From positions 159,887-223,886 of the forward strand of contig JAIQEU010000005.1 of NCBI GenBank assembly GCA_020073665.1: DNA of 64,000 nt. The letters are read 5' to 3'. The position numbers were made by a program, and so were the translations under genes. The notes beneath the pieces are model-generated. The model made no database searches, was not told the origin of the DNA, and was given only the letters and a program-made list of their open reading frames with translations. Every line of letters starts with the position of its first letter. Position 1 is the stretch's first letter. Below are positions 25,043 through 35,422 of the stretch, one piece after another. This DNA comes from Terriglobia bacterium. GTDB lineage: Bacteria > Acidobacteriota > Terriglobia > Terriglobales > Acidobacteriaceae.

Positions 25043-25816
25043 TCACTTTTTTCCGCGATAGAGTCCCGCAATTCCAAAAGTGTACGGCGTCCACGCAGCC
25101 TCGCGAAAACCGACGCGTCGCATGCGCTCGAGCATCTCCGCCGGCTCCGGGAAGCGCTCCACGGATGCGGGCAAGTAAGCGTAAGGCCCACGCACCCCGG
25201 AAATCAGCGTACCCACGGCAGGCAGCACCCTTTTGAAATAGATCCGGTAAAACCTGCCGATCAACCCTCGGGGCTCACCGAAGTCGAGGATTCCACACTC
25301 CCCTGCGGGGCCCAAGACCCGGGCAATCTCGCGCAGTCCGGCGTCATAGTCCGCCAGATTGCGGAAGCCGAATGCGGAAGTGACGAGGTCGAACTGGCTG
25401 TCGGCAAAGGGCAAGCGGAGCGCATCGGCTTCCACCCAGCGCAGCGGTGTGCCTTTGAATTTATCGCCGGCGCGTAGCAGCATGGCATGGGAAAAGTCCG
25501 CACCCAGGATTTGGGCGGATTTTGCTGCCTGCCGGTCCAGGGCAAACGTCATGTCCCCAGTCCCGCAACACAGATCGAGCACGCGGACATCGGGCCGGGC
25601 CAGAAGATCAGCAAACGTTCGTGCCACCCGACGCCACCACAGCCGGTCCACGTTGAACGAGAGAACGTGGTTCAGCAAATCGTACCGAGGCGCAATCGCG
25701 GTGAACATCTGCTGTACCGCGCGCGCCGCCGACTGCTTGTCGCCCGCACCTTCGGGCGCGGCCCCAACTACTGCGCTTTTCATGTGATCGTTCAATTCAG
25801 GCAAAACCGCGCTCAC
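25043..25816 (-). CDS. menG: Demethylmenaquinone/ubiquinone methyltransferase
   Basis: SAM-dependent C-methyltransferase for the last step of menaquinone synthesis. The class I motif VLDLCCGTGDMTFAL, the family signature ITSAFGFRNL-like segment (VTSAFGFRNLADYD) and the N-terminal MFTAIAPRYDLLNHVLSF are clear. GTG 25816 follows the aroB stop by 1 nt and has AGGA upstream, giving 257 aa; ATG 25783 is an alternative giving 246 aa. Second gene of an aroB-menG unit, which joins chorismate supply with quinone formation. Confidence 0.92.
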   Translation of the reverse strand: MSAVLPELNDHMKSAVVGAAPEGAGDKQSAARAVQQMFTAIAPRYDLLNHVLSFNVDRLWWRRVARTFADLLARPDVRVLDLCCGTGDMTFALDRQAAKSAQILGADFSHAMLLRAGDKFKGTPLRWVEADALRLPFADSQFDLVTSAFGFRNLADYDAGLREIARVLGPAGECGILDFGEPRGLIGRFYRIYFKRVLPAVGTLISGVRGPYAYLPASVERFPEPAEMLERMRRVGFREAAWTPYTFGIAGLYRGKK

Positions 25817-25817
25817 C

Positions 25818-26918
25818 CTAATTCCTGGCTGACAATCTTCGCAACTCACTCACGGCTTCGGCAATGACATTTTCGGGCACGTGGCTCGAGACTTCGACTT
25901 TGCCAATGTCGGTGGGAAGGACGAAGTGAACCGTGCCATTCAGCGTTTTCTTGTCGGCCTGTAAACGCCGCACAATGTTGCCGGGCTTGACGTCCACTTT
26001 GGGCAGCGGTCCCAGACCCAGGACAGCGTCGGCGATCCGTCCGGCGGTTACGCTCCCGATTTTCCCCATCGCCAGAGCGATTTTGGTGACCGCGACCATG
26101 CCCCACGCCACGGCTTCCCCATGCAGTACCTTTCGGTAGCCGGTCTCGGCCTCGAGCGCGTGTCCAATGGTGTGGCCGAAGTTGAGCACGCGACGCAGGC
26201 CGCCTTCCCGCTCATCCGCGGAAACCACCTCAGCCTTCAGCTTCACCGAATCGGCAATCACCTTCTCCAGCACTTCAGCGTCCCGTTTCAGAATCTTGTC
26301 TTTATGATCTTCAAACTGGCGGAACAACTCCGGGTTGCCGATCACTCCGCATTTCAGCGCCTCGTACAATCCGGCACGAAATTCGCGGTCGGGCAGAGTC
26401 GAGAGCAAATTGGGATCGATCAGGACGACCCGCGGCTGGTGAAAGGTCCCCACCAGATTCTTTCCCGCGCGAAGATTCACACCGGTCTTGCCGCCGATCG
26501 AGGCGTCTACCTGTGCCAGCACTGTGGTCGGCAGCTGCACCACGTCAACTCCACGCATGTAGAGGGAGGCCAGCAACCCAGCAACATCACCGACTACCCC
26601 GCCTCCGAAGGCAACCACGACAGCATTCCGGTCCGCACCCAGGCTGCTCAACTTCTCCGCCAGTTGCTCCACCGTGGCCAGCTTCTTGTGGCTCTCGCCA
26701 TCGGGCATTTCCACAATCCTGGCCGAGAAACCCGCGGTGGCGAGCGACGCCAGCAGCTTCTTCGCCCATTTGCGCCGCACTGGCGAAACCGTAACGAGGA
26801 ACAAGCGATTGCGCTCGCCCAGGACTGCGCGCAGGTGCGCCCCGGCACGCAGCAACAGGCCGCTATCGATCACCGCCTCGTAGGGTCGAGGCGGAACCGC
26901 AATATTGACGCGGATCAT
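25818..26918 (-). CDS. aroB: 3-dehydroquinate synthase
   Basis: 366 aa, full length. Converts DAHP to 3-dehydroquinate, the second shikimate-pathway step, using NAD+ and a divalent metal. Signatures: FGGGVVGDVAG, LPTTVLAQVDASIGGK, YEALKCGVI, and metal-binding His in FGHTIGHALE and HGEAVAWG. TATGAT ends 8 nt before the ATG and no Shine-Dalgarno sequence is visible. Transcribed with menG, 1 nt apart. Divergent from nadB over a 66-nt gap. Confidence 0.97.
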   Translation of the reverse strand: MIRVNIAVPPRPYEAVIDSGLLLRAGAHLRAVLGERNRLFLVTVSPVRRKWAKKLLASLATAGFSARIVEMPDGESHKKLATVEQLAEKLSSLGADRNAVVVAFGGGVVGDVAGLLASLYMRGVDVVQLPTTVLAQVDASIGGKTGVNLRAGKNLVGTFHQPRVVLIDPNLLSTLPDREFRAGLYEALKCGVIGNPELFRQFEDHKDKILKRDAEVLEKVIADSVKLKAEVVSADEREGGLRRVLNFGHTIGHALEAETGYRKVLHGEAVAWGMVAVTKIALAMGKIGSVTAGRIADAVLGLGPLPKVDVKPGNIVRRLQADKKTLNGTVHFVLPTDIGKVEVSSHVPENVIAEAVSELRRLSARN

Positions 26919-26926
26919 GAGTCATC

Positions 26927-26932
26927 ATCATA
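26927..26932 (-). promoter_or_regulatory. -10-like hexamer ahead of aroB
   Basis: TATGAT (5/6 match) on the minus strand ends 8 nt before ATG 26918 inside the short aroB-nadB divergent region. Confidence 0.35.
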
Positions 26933-26969
26933 ACGTAGAGCCGAGAGAAGTCACTGCCGCGGCGCGTGG

Positions 26970-26975
26970 TAACAT
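26970..26975 (+). promoter_or_regulatory. Weak -10-like hexamer ahead of nadB
   Basis: TAACAT (4/6 match) ends 9 nt before ATG 26985. The intervening TTCCGGCAG is not a Shine-Dalgarno sequence. Confidence 0.2.
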
Positions 26976-26984
26976 TTCCGGCAG

Positions 26985-28553
<1,569 letters not shown>

Positions 28554-28571
28554 ATTGACGGCGCCCGGCGG

Positions 28572-29486
28572 TTAGGTTCTTGCTTTTTTCGGGTGTGCTA
28601 CCGACGCCAGCACCGATATCAACAGCACTCCCGCCACTACTCCCAGCGCCACGCTCGTGGGAATCGCGTAGTAGTTCGAGACGAGCATCTTCGCTCCTAC
28701 AAAAATCAGGACAATCGACAAGCCGTAGTGCAGGTAATGAAAAACCTCCATCATGCCGGCGAGCGCGAAGTACATGGAACGCAGCCCGAGAATCGCGAAG
28801 ACATTCGACGTGTAAACGATGAAAGCATTGAGCGTAATTGCCAGTACGGCGGGGATGGAATCAACCGCGAACAGCAGGTCGGTGGTCTCAACCACTACCA
28901 GCACGATCAGCAGCGGAGTGGCGTAGAGACCGGGGCGGCGCACCCAGAACTTGTTGCCCTCAAAATCCGGGGTGACCGGCATCCAGCGGCGGAAGGCACG
29001 CAGAACCGGGTTCTTCTCGGGATGGATCTCCATGTCATCCTGGCGGAACAACTTGATGCCGCTGTAAACCAGAAGCGCGCCGAACAGATACACGATCCAG
29101 TGGAACTGCCGGATCAGCCCCACACCCAACAGGATGAATATGCCCCGCATGATGAGTGCACCCAGAATCCCCCAGAACAGGACTTTGTGCTGGTGCGCCG
29201 CGGGGACACGGAAATAACGGAAGATCAGGAGAAAAACAAACAGGTTGTCGACACTGAGCGAGAGCTCAATGACATACCCGGTCACGAACTCGAGTGCAGC
29301 CGGACGACCGTGCCAGAGATAGACCAGGGCAGCGAAGCTGCCGGCTAGCGCGATCCACATTACGCTCCAGGCCAAAGCCTCGCGAAACTTCACCGCATGG
29401 GCGCGGCGATGAAAGACCCCGAGGTCGAGGACCAGCATGGCCACCACGAACAGGTTGAACAGAATCCAGAAGGTTAGCTGGTTCAC
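28572..29486 (-). CDS. TerC/Alx-family membrane protein
   Basis: 304 aa with about eight hydrophobic helices. The family motifs are present: ELSLSVDNLFVF in one half and TTDLLFAVDSIPAV in the other, acidic residues within membrane segments that are linked to Mn2+ efflux in Alx/MntP-like systems. GTG 29486 is the only suitable start, and the first helix begins at about residue 5. I looked for a yybP-ykoY manganese riboswitch upstream and could not see one. Convergent with nadB, 18 nt apart. Confidence 0.9.
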   Translation of the reverse strand: MNQLTFWILFNLFVVAMLVLDLGVFHRRAHAVKFREALAWSVMWIALAGSFAALVYLWHGRPAALEFVTGYVIELSLSVDNLFVFLLIFRYFRVPAAHQHKVLFWGILGALIMRGIFILLGVGLIRQFHWIVYLFGALLVYSGIKLFRQDDMEIHPEKNPVLRAFRRWMPVTPDFEGNKFWVRRPGLYATPLLIVLVVVETTDLLFAVDSIPAVLAITLNAFIVYTSNVFAILGLRSMYFALAGMMEVFHYLHYGLSIVLIFVGAKMLVSNYYAIPTSVALGVVAGVLLISVLASVAHPKKART

Positions 29487-29586
29487 TCACAATCCCGCGC
29501 TTGGAATTTTCCCCTGGTCGGTCTTCAATACTCGATCCCGGGGACCTGGCTTCTCAACCGCCTATCGGCAATTGCTAAAGGCCATG

Positions 29587-31050
29587 CTACTGGGTTCTTC
29601 CCCGCTTCCGGGTTTCCCAGTCTTTCCACATGCCATTGGCTTTCATCTCGTCGTCGAAATGAGTTTCCCGCATGGTTTTCTCGATCTGGGCGCGACTCAG
29701 GCGCGGTCCAATGCGCTCGGACGCGTCGGCAAGTGCGAAAGTGATCTCCGCCATTTCGGCGACATCTTTCTTCAGTTGCAGGACATCCACCTTGTCGAAG
29801 GTGTCGGAGCTGGCGTGGTAGTTGATCAAATAGTTCGCTTCTTCCTGATAGGCCACGAACGTGGGAACGCCCTGCAGCAGGAAATCGAGGTGGTCGGTTC
29901 CGGACTCGATGTCGGTCATCAACTTGATTGCGCCAAACTGCTTGAGGGGCGCGACCAGTAACGACGTCCGCTGCACCAGGTCTCTGCGTCCGCCCAGAGA
30001 GAGCCCGGTAATCCGGCCGCTGCCGGTATCAATGATGGCCACCCCGGCGGCCTTGTCCATTTCACTCAGATGCCCATTAACGTAGGCCCACGAACCCAGC
30101 AAACCTTCTTCCTCGCCGGAAAACAGGATGAAGCGGATGCTGCGCCGTGGCTGCCCGCCAGCCGCCTTAATGGCACGCAAGGCGTCGATCACTAAAGCGG
30201 CGTTGCAGCCGTTGTCGAGCGCACCCGTACCTAGCTCCCAGGAATCGAGGTGGGCGCCGAGTATTACGAACTCTTCGGGCTTTTCGCGGCCGCGAACCTC
30301 CGCAATAACGTTCGAGGTAGTAATCGGCCCGCCAATCTGGTTGGGAATCGAGAGGTCGGCGTATAGCGACTGCCCGGATGCCAGCAGCCGCGCCATGCGG
30401 CTGGCGTCTTCGCGGGCAACGATCACCATGGGCATGCGATCAATTTCGCCCTCCACCGAATTGGCATGGCGATAAAGCAGATCATGGGGACGGGTTGATT
30501 GAAAGGCAATGGCCAGCGCTTTGGCCGCAAGTGCACGGTCAATGATGCCTGGGGCTCGGGTGTATTCCGCGTCCAGGTCTGCCCAGGTATGCATTTCACC
30601 CTGGTGAACCAGCAGAATAGCGCCAGCCAGGCTCCCTGCCTGGTTGAAGTCTTCAGAGGCGCCCCGGCCAACGTCCACGATGCGTACGTGGTGCTGCGGG
30701 GCAAGCGCCGGGGCCCAGGCGATAGAGACCGCCCGGGCATCGAATTCTTCAGGAGCGACAACCCGCATTTGCGTCGCACCTTCCGCCCAGGAGAACGGGA
30801 TAGTGAAGTCCTCGGTGTGGACGCTGTCCGCCCCAGCGCTTTTGAACGCGTCCACGGCCCACTGCACGGCTTTCTGCATGGCCGGAGTACCCGGAACGCG
30901 CCCCCCGACCTCGTCGGTAAGTCGCTGCAGGTTGACCGCGATCGGAGAGGGCTTCAGCGCCTCGTTGATCAGGCCCTCCGTGGAATTCTGGGCCACCGCC
31001 GTGCACAGGAGAACAACCGGGAGGAAGAGACCGAGCCTGGTTCGTCGCAT
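29587..31050 (-). CDS. Secreted M28-family metallopeptidase (carboxypeptidase Q-like)
   Basis: 487 aa with signal peptide (1-20). A protease-associated domain sits about 130-240; the zinc peptidase domain (about 250-440) shows the M28 ligands LGAHLDSW, GALDNG, GEEEG and the later His in NYHASSDTFDKVD. Architecture and length fit plasma glutamate carboxypeptidase/aminopeptidase relatives. TCTAAT ends 8 nt before the ATG, with no Shine-Dalgarno sequence. A second M28 gene lies directly upstream, separated by a repeat-bearing gap of 117 nt. Confidence 0.9.
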   Translation of the reverse strand: MRRTRLGLFLPVVLLCTAVAQNSTEGLINEALKPSPIAVNLQRLTDEVGGRVPGTPAMQKAVQWAVDAFKSAGADSVHTEDFTIPFSWAEGATQMRVVAPEEFDARAVSIAWAPALAPQHHVRIVDVGRGASEDFNQAGSLAGAILLVHQGEMHTWADLDAEYTRAPGIIDRALAAKALAIAFQSTRPHDLLYRHANSVEGEIDRMPMVIVAREDASRMARLLASGQSLYADLSIPNQIGGPITTSNVIAEVRGREKPEEFVILGAHLDSWELGTGALDNGCNAALVIDALRAIKAAGGQPRRSIRFILFSGEEEGLLGSWAYVNGHLSEMDKAAGVAIIDTGSGRITGLSLGGRRDLVQRTSLLVAPLKQFGAIKLMTDIESGTDHLDFLLQGVPTFVAYQEEANYLINYHASSDTFDKVDVLQLKKDVAEMAEITFALADASERIGPRLSRAQIEKTMRETHFDDEMKANGMWKDWETRKRGRTQ

Positions 31051-31058
31051 AACGCGAA

Positions 31059-31064
31059 ATTAGA
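31059..31064 (-). promoter_or_regulatory. -10-like hexamer ahead of the M28 peptidase
   Basis: TCTAAT (5/6 match to TATAAT) on the minus strand ends 8 nt before ATG 31050. Confidence 0.35.
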
Positions 31065-31092
31065 AATGAAAACGGGAAAAAGCGCAAAGAGC

Positions 31093-31160
31093 GGACCTCG
31101 GGCGTCAGGCGTCAGACCGCAGCACGTCTGAAGATTTGAGGTCCAAGGTCTGACGTCTGA
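31093..31160. repeat. Interleaved inverted repeats between two M28 genes
   Basis: Arm pair one: GGACCTC (31093-31099) with GAGGTCC (31138-31144). Arm pair two: TCAGGCGTCAGACC (31105-31118) with GGTCTGACGTCTGA (31147-31160), 13/14 complementary. The order 1-2-1'-2' would allow a pseudoknot in RNA, or it may reflect a rearranged dispersed element. Confidence 0.6.
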
Positions 31161-31167
31161 GTCTGCT

Positions 31168-32214
31168 TTACAGCAGCCTTAACGTCTCCAGGATTACGCT
31201 CCCCACGATCTCAATGCTCTTCGGGCTGAGCTTGTCGAGCGTGTCCTGAGGGGTGTGGTGGATGACGTTGCCGTACCCGTAGTCGAGATCGATCAAGTCG
31301 GCGCAAGGCACGCCCAGTTTCACGAAAGGCAGATGGTCGTCCTCGACGCTGATGGTGCGGGCGAAGAAATGCGACTGGTATCCCAGGCGGGTGGCGGCCT
31401 GGTAAACCAGGCTTTCAAGTGTGGCGGTGGAGGCGGCGTCCTGGTCCACGTTCAGATCCGCGTCGCCGATCATGTCGGCCAGCAGGAAGGCCTTAATCTG
31501 TTTGACCGTGCCGTCTTTTTGCCACTTCTCCGCCAAGTGTCGACTGCCATACAGGCTGTCGGTTGGGCTCCACTGCTTTACGGCTTCCTCGCCATCGGTC
31601 CAAAGCAGCCACACGCTGTAGCCCTCGAGTTTCTTGCCCCGGAGTTGGTTGGCCAGTTCCAGCAGGACCGCAGTCGAGGACCCGCCGTCATTGGCGCCGA
31701 CATAGCCGGTATCGCGCAGGGGATAGTTGGTGTCGTAGTGGCCCGCGATAACCACAATGCCGTCCCGAGACCCTGGAAACTTGGCAACGATGTTGCGTAC
31801 CGGGAACTTGCCTTCGGGGGTGTCTGCGGTGAAAGCATCGTCCTCCACCGTGTCGCCCTTCAGGTGGGAAACAATGTAGTTCTCCAATTTCTTGTGATTG
31901 GAGCTGCCGATCGGACGCGGGCCAAAGGCCACGATCTCGCGGACATACTGCATGGCGCGGTCCGCGTTAAACGACGGCGGGTGGGGATCGGCAGCGGTGC
32001 CGGCGGCGTCCATCGCGGTAGGCAGAAGCGCGGTGGAAGTGGCCTGTTTTGCCGCCTCGGCGGGTTTCTCGCGGGCACAGCCGATCAAGGCGATTGCCAA
32101 GACGATCGGTAGCACCAGGAAAGCCCTCGGCCAGCGAGCAGAATTGTGACACTCCGCGACTGGACAAGCCCGGCCCCTCGCCGCGACCTGATCGACATCA
32201 ATACCCAAGGTCAT
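31168..32214 (-). CDS. M28-family lipoprotein, glutaminyl-peptide cyclotransferase-like
   Basis: 348 aa. After about 30 residues comes a hydrophobic signal with lipobox LIGC (Cys46). The M28 zinc ligands follow the glutaminyl-cyclase pattern: AGHYDTNY, GANDGGSSTA, DGEEAV, DHLPF and IHHTPQDTLDKLS. Glutaminyl cyclases convert N-terminal Gln to pyroglutamate; plain aminopeptidase activity is the alternative. The start ATG overlaps the tatC stop by 4 nt (ATGA), which supports the long N-terminus and shows translational coupling to the Tat genes. Confidence 0.85.
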   Translation of the reverse strand: MTLGIDVDQVAARGRACPVAECHNSARWPRAFLVLPIVLAIALIGCAREKPAEAAKQATSTALLPTAMDAAGTAADPHPPSFNADRAMQYVREIVAFGPRPIGSSNHKKLENYIVSHLKGDTVEDDAFTADTPEGKFPVRNIVAKFPGSRDGIVVIAGHYDTNYPLRDTGYVGANDGGSSTAVLLELANQLRGKKLEGYSVWLLWTDGEEAVKQWSPTDSLYGSRHLAEKWQKDGTVKQIKAFLLADMIGDADLNVDQDAASTATLESLVYQAATRLGYQSHFFARTISVEDDHLPFVKLGVPCADLIDLDYGYGNVIHHTPQDTLDKLSPKSIEIVGSVILETLRLL

Positions 32215-33014
32215 TCTCCCTTACGCTCGCGCCGCGCCTTGCGCTGCTTGGGATGCACCAGCCATGCGACACCGATGCTCAGGATGTACAAGGCGACCAT
32301 CGGCGCCGCAAACAGGCACATGTTCAGGATGTCAGTGGTTGGCGTGAGGATGGCGGCGATCACAAAGATCACCAGGATCGAATAACGGATGTTGCGCCAC
32401 ATCCACCCGGCGGTCACTACTCCCATCAGGGCCAGAAAGAACACCAGGATGGGCATTTCAAAAACCACGCCCAATCCCAGGATGATGGTCAGGAACAAGT
32501 CGGTGTACTCGCCGATGGTGATCATCGGCTGAAACTGGTGGCCGTAGCCGATCAGGAAATCCAGGGCCGCCGGGTACACCATCGTGTAGCCGAACAACCC
32601 TCCCGCCAGGAAGAGGCTGATAGTCGAGACCATGAACGGCAATACGTAGCGCTTTTCATGCCGGTAGAGCCCCGGAGAAATGAACATCCACAGCTGGTAC
32701 AGGATGAACGGCGAGGCCACGAAAATACCCGCCATGAACCCAATCTTCAAGTAAAGGTTGAAGGGTTCGGTGGGGTTCAGATAGACCAGTTTCTCCGGCA
32801 TCCCGTTCTTTTTCAGCGCCTCCATGATGGGCCGCTGCATTAGAGCGTAGATGTTCTCGGCATATCCCCAGCACACAAAGAAGCCGCCGACGGCCGCAAT
32901 AATCGAGTAGACCAGCCGCTTCCGCAGTTCCTCCAAGTGCTCCAGGAAGCTCATGGCCGGCATGGCATCCCGAGACTGGTCCGCAGGTGGCACTTCAGCA
33001 GCGATTTCAGGCAT
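32211..33014 (-). CDS. tatC: Sec-independent protein translocase TatC
   Basis: 267 aa with six hydrophobic helices. TatC binds twin-arginine signal peptides. Family features: FLEHLEELRKRL at the N-terminus, LNPTEPFNLYLKIG, the FxxP-type segment VVFEMPILVFFL, and ILTPTTDILNM near the end. It overlaps tatA by 8 nt upstream and the M28 lipoprotein gene by 4 nt downstream, so the three form one operon. Confidence 0.97.
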   Translation of the reverse strand: MPEIAAEVPPADQSRDAMPAMSFLEHLEELRKRLVYSIIAAVGGFFVCWGYAENIYALMQRPIMEALKKNGMPEKLVYLNPTEPFNLYLKIGFMAGIFVASPFILYQLWMFISPGLYRHEKRYVLPFMVSTISLFLAGGLFGYTMVYPAALDFLIGYGHQFQPMITIGEYTDLFLTIILGLGVVFEMPILVFFLALMGVVTAGWMWRNIRYSILVIFVIAAILTPTTDILNMCLFAAPMVALYILSIGVAWLVHPKQRKARRERKGE

Positions 33015-33345
33015 CGGGAGCCTTGGCTGGAGTATTGGATTCCGTGGTAAACGGGACTGGGGCAGGAGGTTCCACTGGGGCGGGGGGGGCTTCCTCGGCC
33101 GGGGTTAACCCCGTAACTACGGACCCAGCTGGCGGCTGGGCCGGGGGTAGGATCTGCTGCTTGGTTTCGGTGACATCCAGTTGGGAGATTTCCGATTCGA
33201 TCTGGGATTTGAACTCGTTGCTGGCACGCTTGAATTCGTTCAGCGCCCGGCCGATCTGGCGGCCGATCTCCGGCATCTTCTTGGGCCCAAAGATGATCAG
33301 GGCCAGCAAGAAGATGAAGATCATCTCGGGTAAACCCAGGTTCAT
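33007..33345 (-). CDS. tatA: TatA/TatB-family pore subunit
   Basis: 112 aa. An N-terminal membrane helix (about 6-18) with FGPKKMPEIGRQIGRALNEFK as amphipathic helix, then a Pro/Ala-rich tail. FGPKKMPE is characteristic of the TatA/B family; a single such gene beside tatC suggests a bifunctional TatA. TATCAT ends 8 nt before the ATG, with no Shine-Dalgarno sequence. Overlaps tatC by 8 nt. Confidence 0.93.
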   Translation of the reverse strand: MNLGLPEMIFIFLLALIIFGPKKMPEIGRQIGRALNEFKRASNEFKSQIESEISQLDVTETKQQILPPAQPPAGSVVTGLTPAEEAPPAPVEPPAPVPFTTESNTPAKAPDA

Positions 33346-33353
33346 AAGCGTCT

Positions 33354-33359
33354 ATGATA
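33354..33359 (-). promoter_or_regulatory. -10-like hexamer ahead of tatA
   Basis: TATCAT (5/6 match) on the minus strand ends 8 nt before ATG 33345, in the divergent region shared with ctpA. Confidence 0.4.
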
Positions 33360-33528
33360 CTGCGGCGGCGTGCCACCGGCAAAGCATCGATCCCGGCGAA
33401 CAAACATCGGCAGCGTGTTGCCCGCACCCCAAACCCGTGCTGGCGCATCTTATCATTCGGGCGCAGAACCCTGGATTACCCGGGTGGTTACTTCCGGATA
33501 GGGGCCTCGAGTTTGGCCCTCGGGTACG

Positions 33529-33537
33529 TGCTATACT
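33529..33537 (+). promoter_or_regulatory. Extended -10 promoter of the S41 protease gene
   Basis: TGCTATACT (TG-N-TATACT) lies 54 nt before ATG 33592, giving a normal leader that contains a GAAGGAAA ribosome site. No clear -35 element, as is common for extended -10 promoters. Confidence 0.55.
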
Positions 33538-33591
33538 GCGCTGAGAAGCGGTGGCTGGGGCGTTTGATACCCAAACCGAAGGAAACTCAAG

Positions 33592-35190
33592 ATGGTCCGT
33601 AGTTCTCGTCGCTCTCTGTTCCTAGTAGTCTTTATCCTGGCACTTTGCGGCTGCCTGGGGATGGTTTTCGGCCAGAAACTCAACCCGGCCGCTGCCCCCA
33701 ACGGCGACTCCGATGTCCGTGACAGCCTGCGGCAGTTTTCCCAGGTGTACGACGTCGTCGAGCAGAACTACGCCGAGCCGGTGAATGCGGATAAAGCCAT
33801 CTACGATGGCGCCATTCCGGGCATGCTGCACGTGCTCGATCCACACTCGAACTTCTTTGATCCCAAAGCTTACGCCCTGCTGCGCGAGGACCAGCGCGGC
33901 AAGTACTACGGCGTCGGCATGACGGTCGGCCCACGCAACAATAAAGTCATCGTGATCGCGCCCTTTGCAGGCACGCCAGCCTACAAGGCCGGCATTCATC
34001 CCGGGGACATCATCATCGCAGTCGATGGCAAGCCCACCGACAACATGAGCACCGGCGACGTTGCCGATTTGCTGAAGGGCCCCAAAGGGACCACGGTACA
34101 TATCACCATTCTGCGCGAAGGCGCCGATAAGCCGCTCGATTTCGCCATCGTTCGCGACGAAATTCCGCGCTACAGTGTGGACCTGCACTTCATGATCAAG
34201 CCCGGCATCGGCTACATGCACGTTTCCGGGTTCAATGAGACCACCGAGCACGAGGTCGGCCAGGCGCTCGACGAAATGGGCGATCTGAAGGGTCTGATCC
34301 TCGATCTTCGCCAGAATCCTGGCGGGTTGCTCAGCGAAGGTGTGGGCGTAGCTGACAAGTTCCTGCGCAAGGGAGCGCTGATCGTTTCCCACCACGGACG
34401 CTCGTCCCCGGAGAAGCGCTACGTGGCCACTCACGGCAACGGCGGCAAGGAATATCCGCTGGTAGTGCTGGTGAACCGCGGTACCGCTTCCGCTGCGGAG
34501 ATTGTTGCGGGCGCGATTCAGGACCACGATCGTGGCCTGATCGTGGGCGAAGTAACCTTCGGCAAAGGCCTGGTCCAGACCGTGTATCCGCTTTCGGAGA
34601 ACACCGGGCTGGCCCTGACCACCGCGAAGTATTACACCCCGAGCGGCCGCCTGATTCAGCGTGATTATTCGAACGTGTCGCTCTACGACTATTACTTCAA
34701 TCGCGAGAGCGAGGACAACAACACCAGCCACGAGGTGAAACTCACCGACAGTGGCCGCACCATGTACGGCGGCGGCGGCATCACCCCCGACGTGAAGCTG
34801 GCCCCGACCAAGTCGAACCGCTTCCAGGATTCGCTGCTGCAGCACTACGCGTTCTTTAACTTTGCCAAGCGCTACGTGCTGAACCATCACCCTAGCAAGA
34901 GCTTCGAAGTCGACGATGTGACCTTGCAGGACTTCCGCAAGTTCCTCGACGAGGAGAAAATTGCCTACACCGAGGCTGACCTGCTGGAGAACAACGACTG
35001 GGTGCGCAACAGCATCAAGAGCGAAATTTTCGTGGACTCCTTCGGCCAGGAGGAAGGCTTGAAAGTCCGTGCCGAAACCGATCCCGATGTGGTCAAGGCG
35101 CTGGACCTTCTGCCGCAGGCCAAGCAGTTGGCCGAGAATGCCCGCAAAGTGGTGGCGGAGCGTACGTCGGCCCACATCCTGAACCGTTAA
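33592..35190 (+). CDS. ctpA: C-terminal processing serine protease (S41 family)
   Basis: 532 aa. An N-terminal hydrophobic segment (about 8-27) anchors or exports the protein. A PDZ domain (about 100-185; YYGVGMTVGP, KAGIHPGDIIIAVDGK) precedes the S41 domain with LILDLRQNPGG, the catalytic Ser300 (RGTASAAEIVAGA) and Lys325 (VTFGKGLVQT). Such proteases trim the C-termini of envelope proteins. A clear intrinsic terminator follows. The large open frame on the opposite strand is a shadow. Confidence 0.95.
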   Translation: MVRSSRRSLFLVVFILALCGCLGMVFGQKLNPAAAPNGDSDVRDSLRQFSQVYDVVEQNYAEPVNADKAIYDGAIPGMLHVLDPHSNFFDPKAYALLREDQRGKYYGVGMTVGPRNNKVIVIAPFAGTPAYKAGIHPGDIIIAVDGKPTDNMSTGDVADLLKGPKGTTVHITILREGADKPLDFAIVRDEIPRYSVDLHFMIKPGIGYMHVSGFNETTEHEVGQALDEMGDLKGLILDLRQNPGGLLSEGVGVADKFLRKGALIVSHHGRSSPEKRYVATHGNGGKEYPLVVLVNRGTASAAEIVAGAIQDHDRGLIVGEVTFGKGLVQTVYPLSENTGLALTTAKYYTPSGRLIQRDYSNVSLYDYYFNRESEDNNTSHEVKLTDSGRTMYGGGGITPDVKLAPTKSNRFQDSLLQHYAFFNFAKRYVLNHHPSKSFEVDDVTLQDFRKFLDEEKIAYTEADLLENNDWVRNSIKSEIFVDSFGQEEGLKVRAETDPDVVKALDLLPQAKQLAENARKVVAERTSAHILNR

Positions 35191-35211
35191 CCTGCAAATG
35201 ACTTTCAACAG

Positions 35212-35240
35212 AAGGCCCGGGAAAACCGGGCCTTTTGCTT
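35212..35240 (+). terminator. Rho-independent terminator of the S41 protease gene
   Basis: AAGGCCCGG, GAAAA loop, CCGGGCCTT, then TTTGCTTTT. Perfect nine-bp stem 22 nt after the stop codon. Confidence 0.9.
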
Positions 35241-35422
35241 TTGCTCGGCAGTCGATCCTGGGTACTCGGTACTACCGTTGACTATCATTGAACGCTGTGT
35301 GAAAATCCGCGCTGAGCGCGCTTCTGGGGCCGTCTGGAGCCTCGCATGACGAATCCATCGCTTCCCTACTCCCGGCAGACGATCCTGGTGTCAGGGTCCT
35401 GCCTGCCGTGCTTTCCACCCGC

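Noticed and set aside
29487..29586. yybP-ykoY manganese riboswitch upstream of the TerC gene
   Set aside because: Looked for because TerC/Alx genes often carry it; the conserved segments are not visible in the 100-nt gap.
33622..35208. 528-codon open frame on the minus strand
   Set aside because: Mirror of the S41 protease coding frame, which has catalytic residues, ribosome site and terminator on the plus strand.
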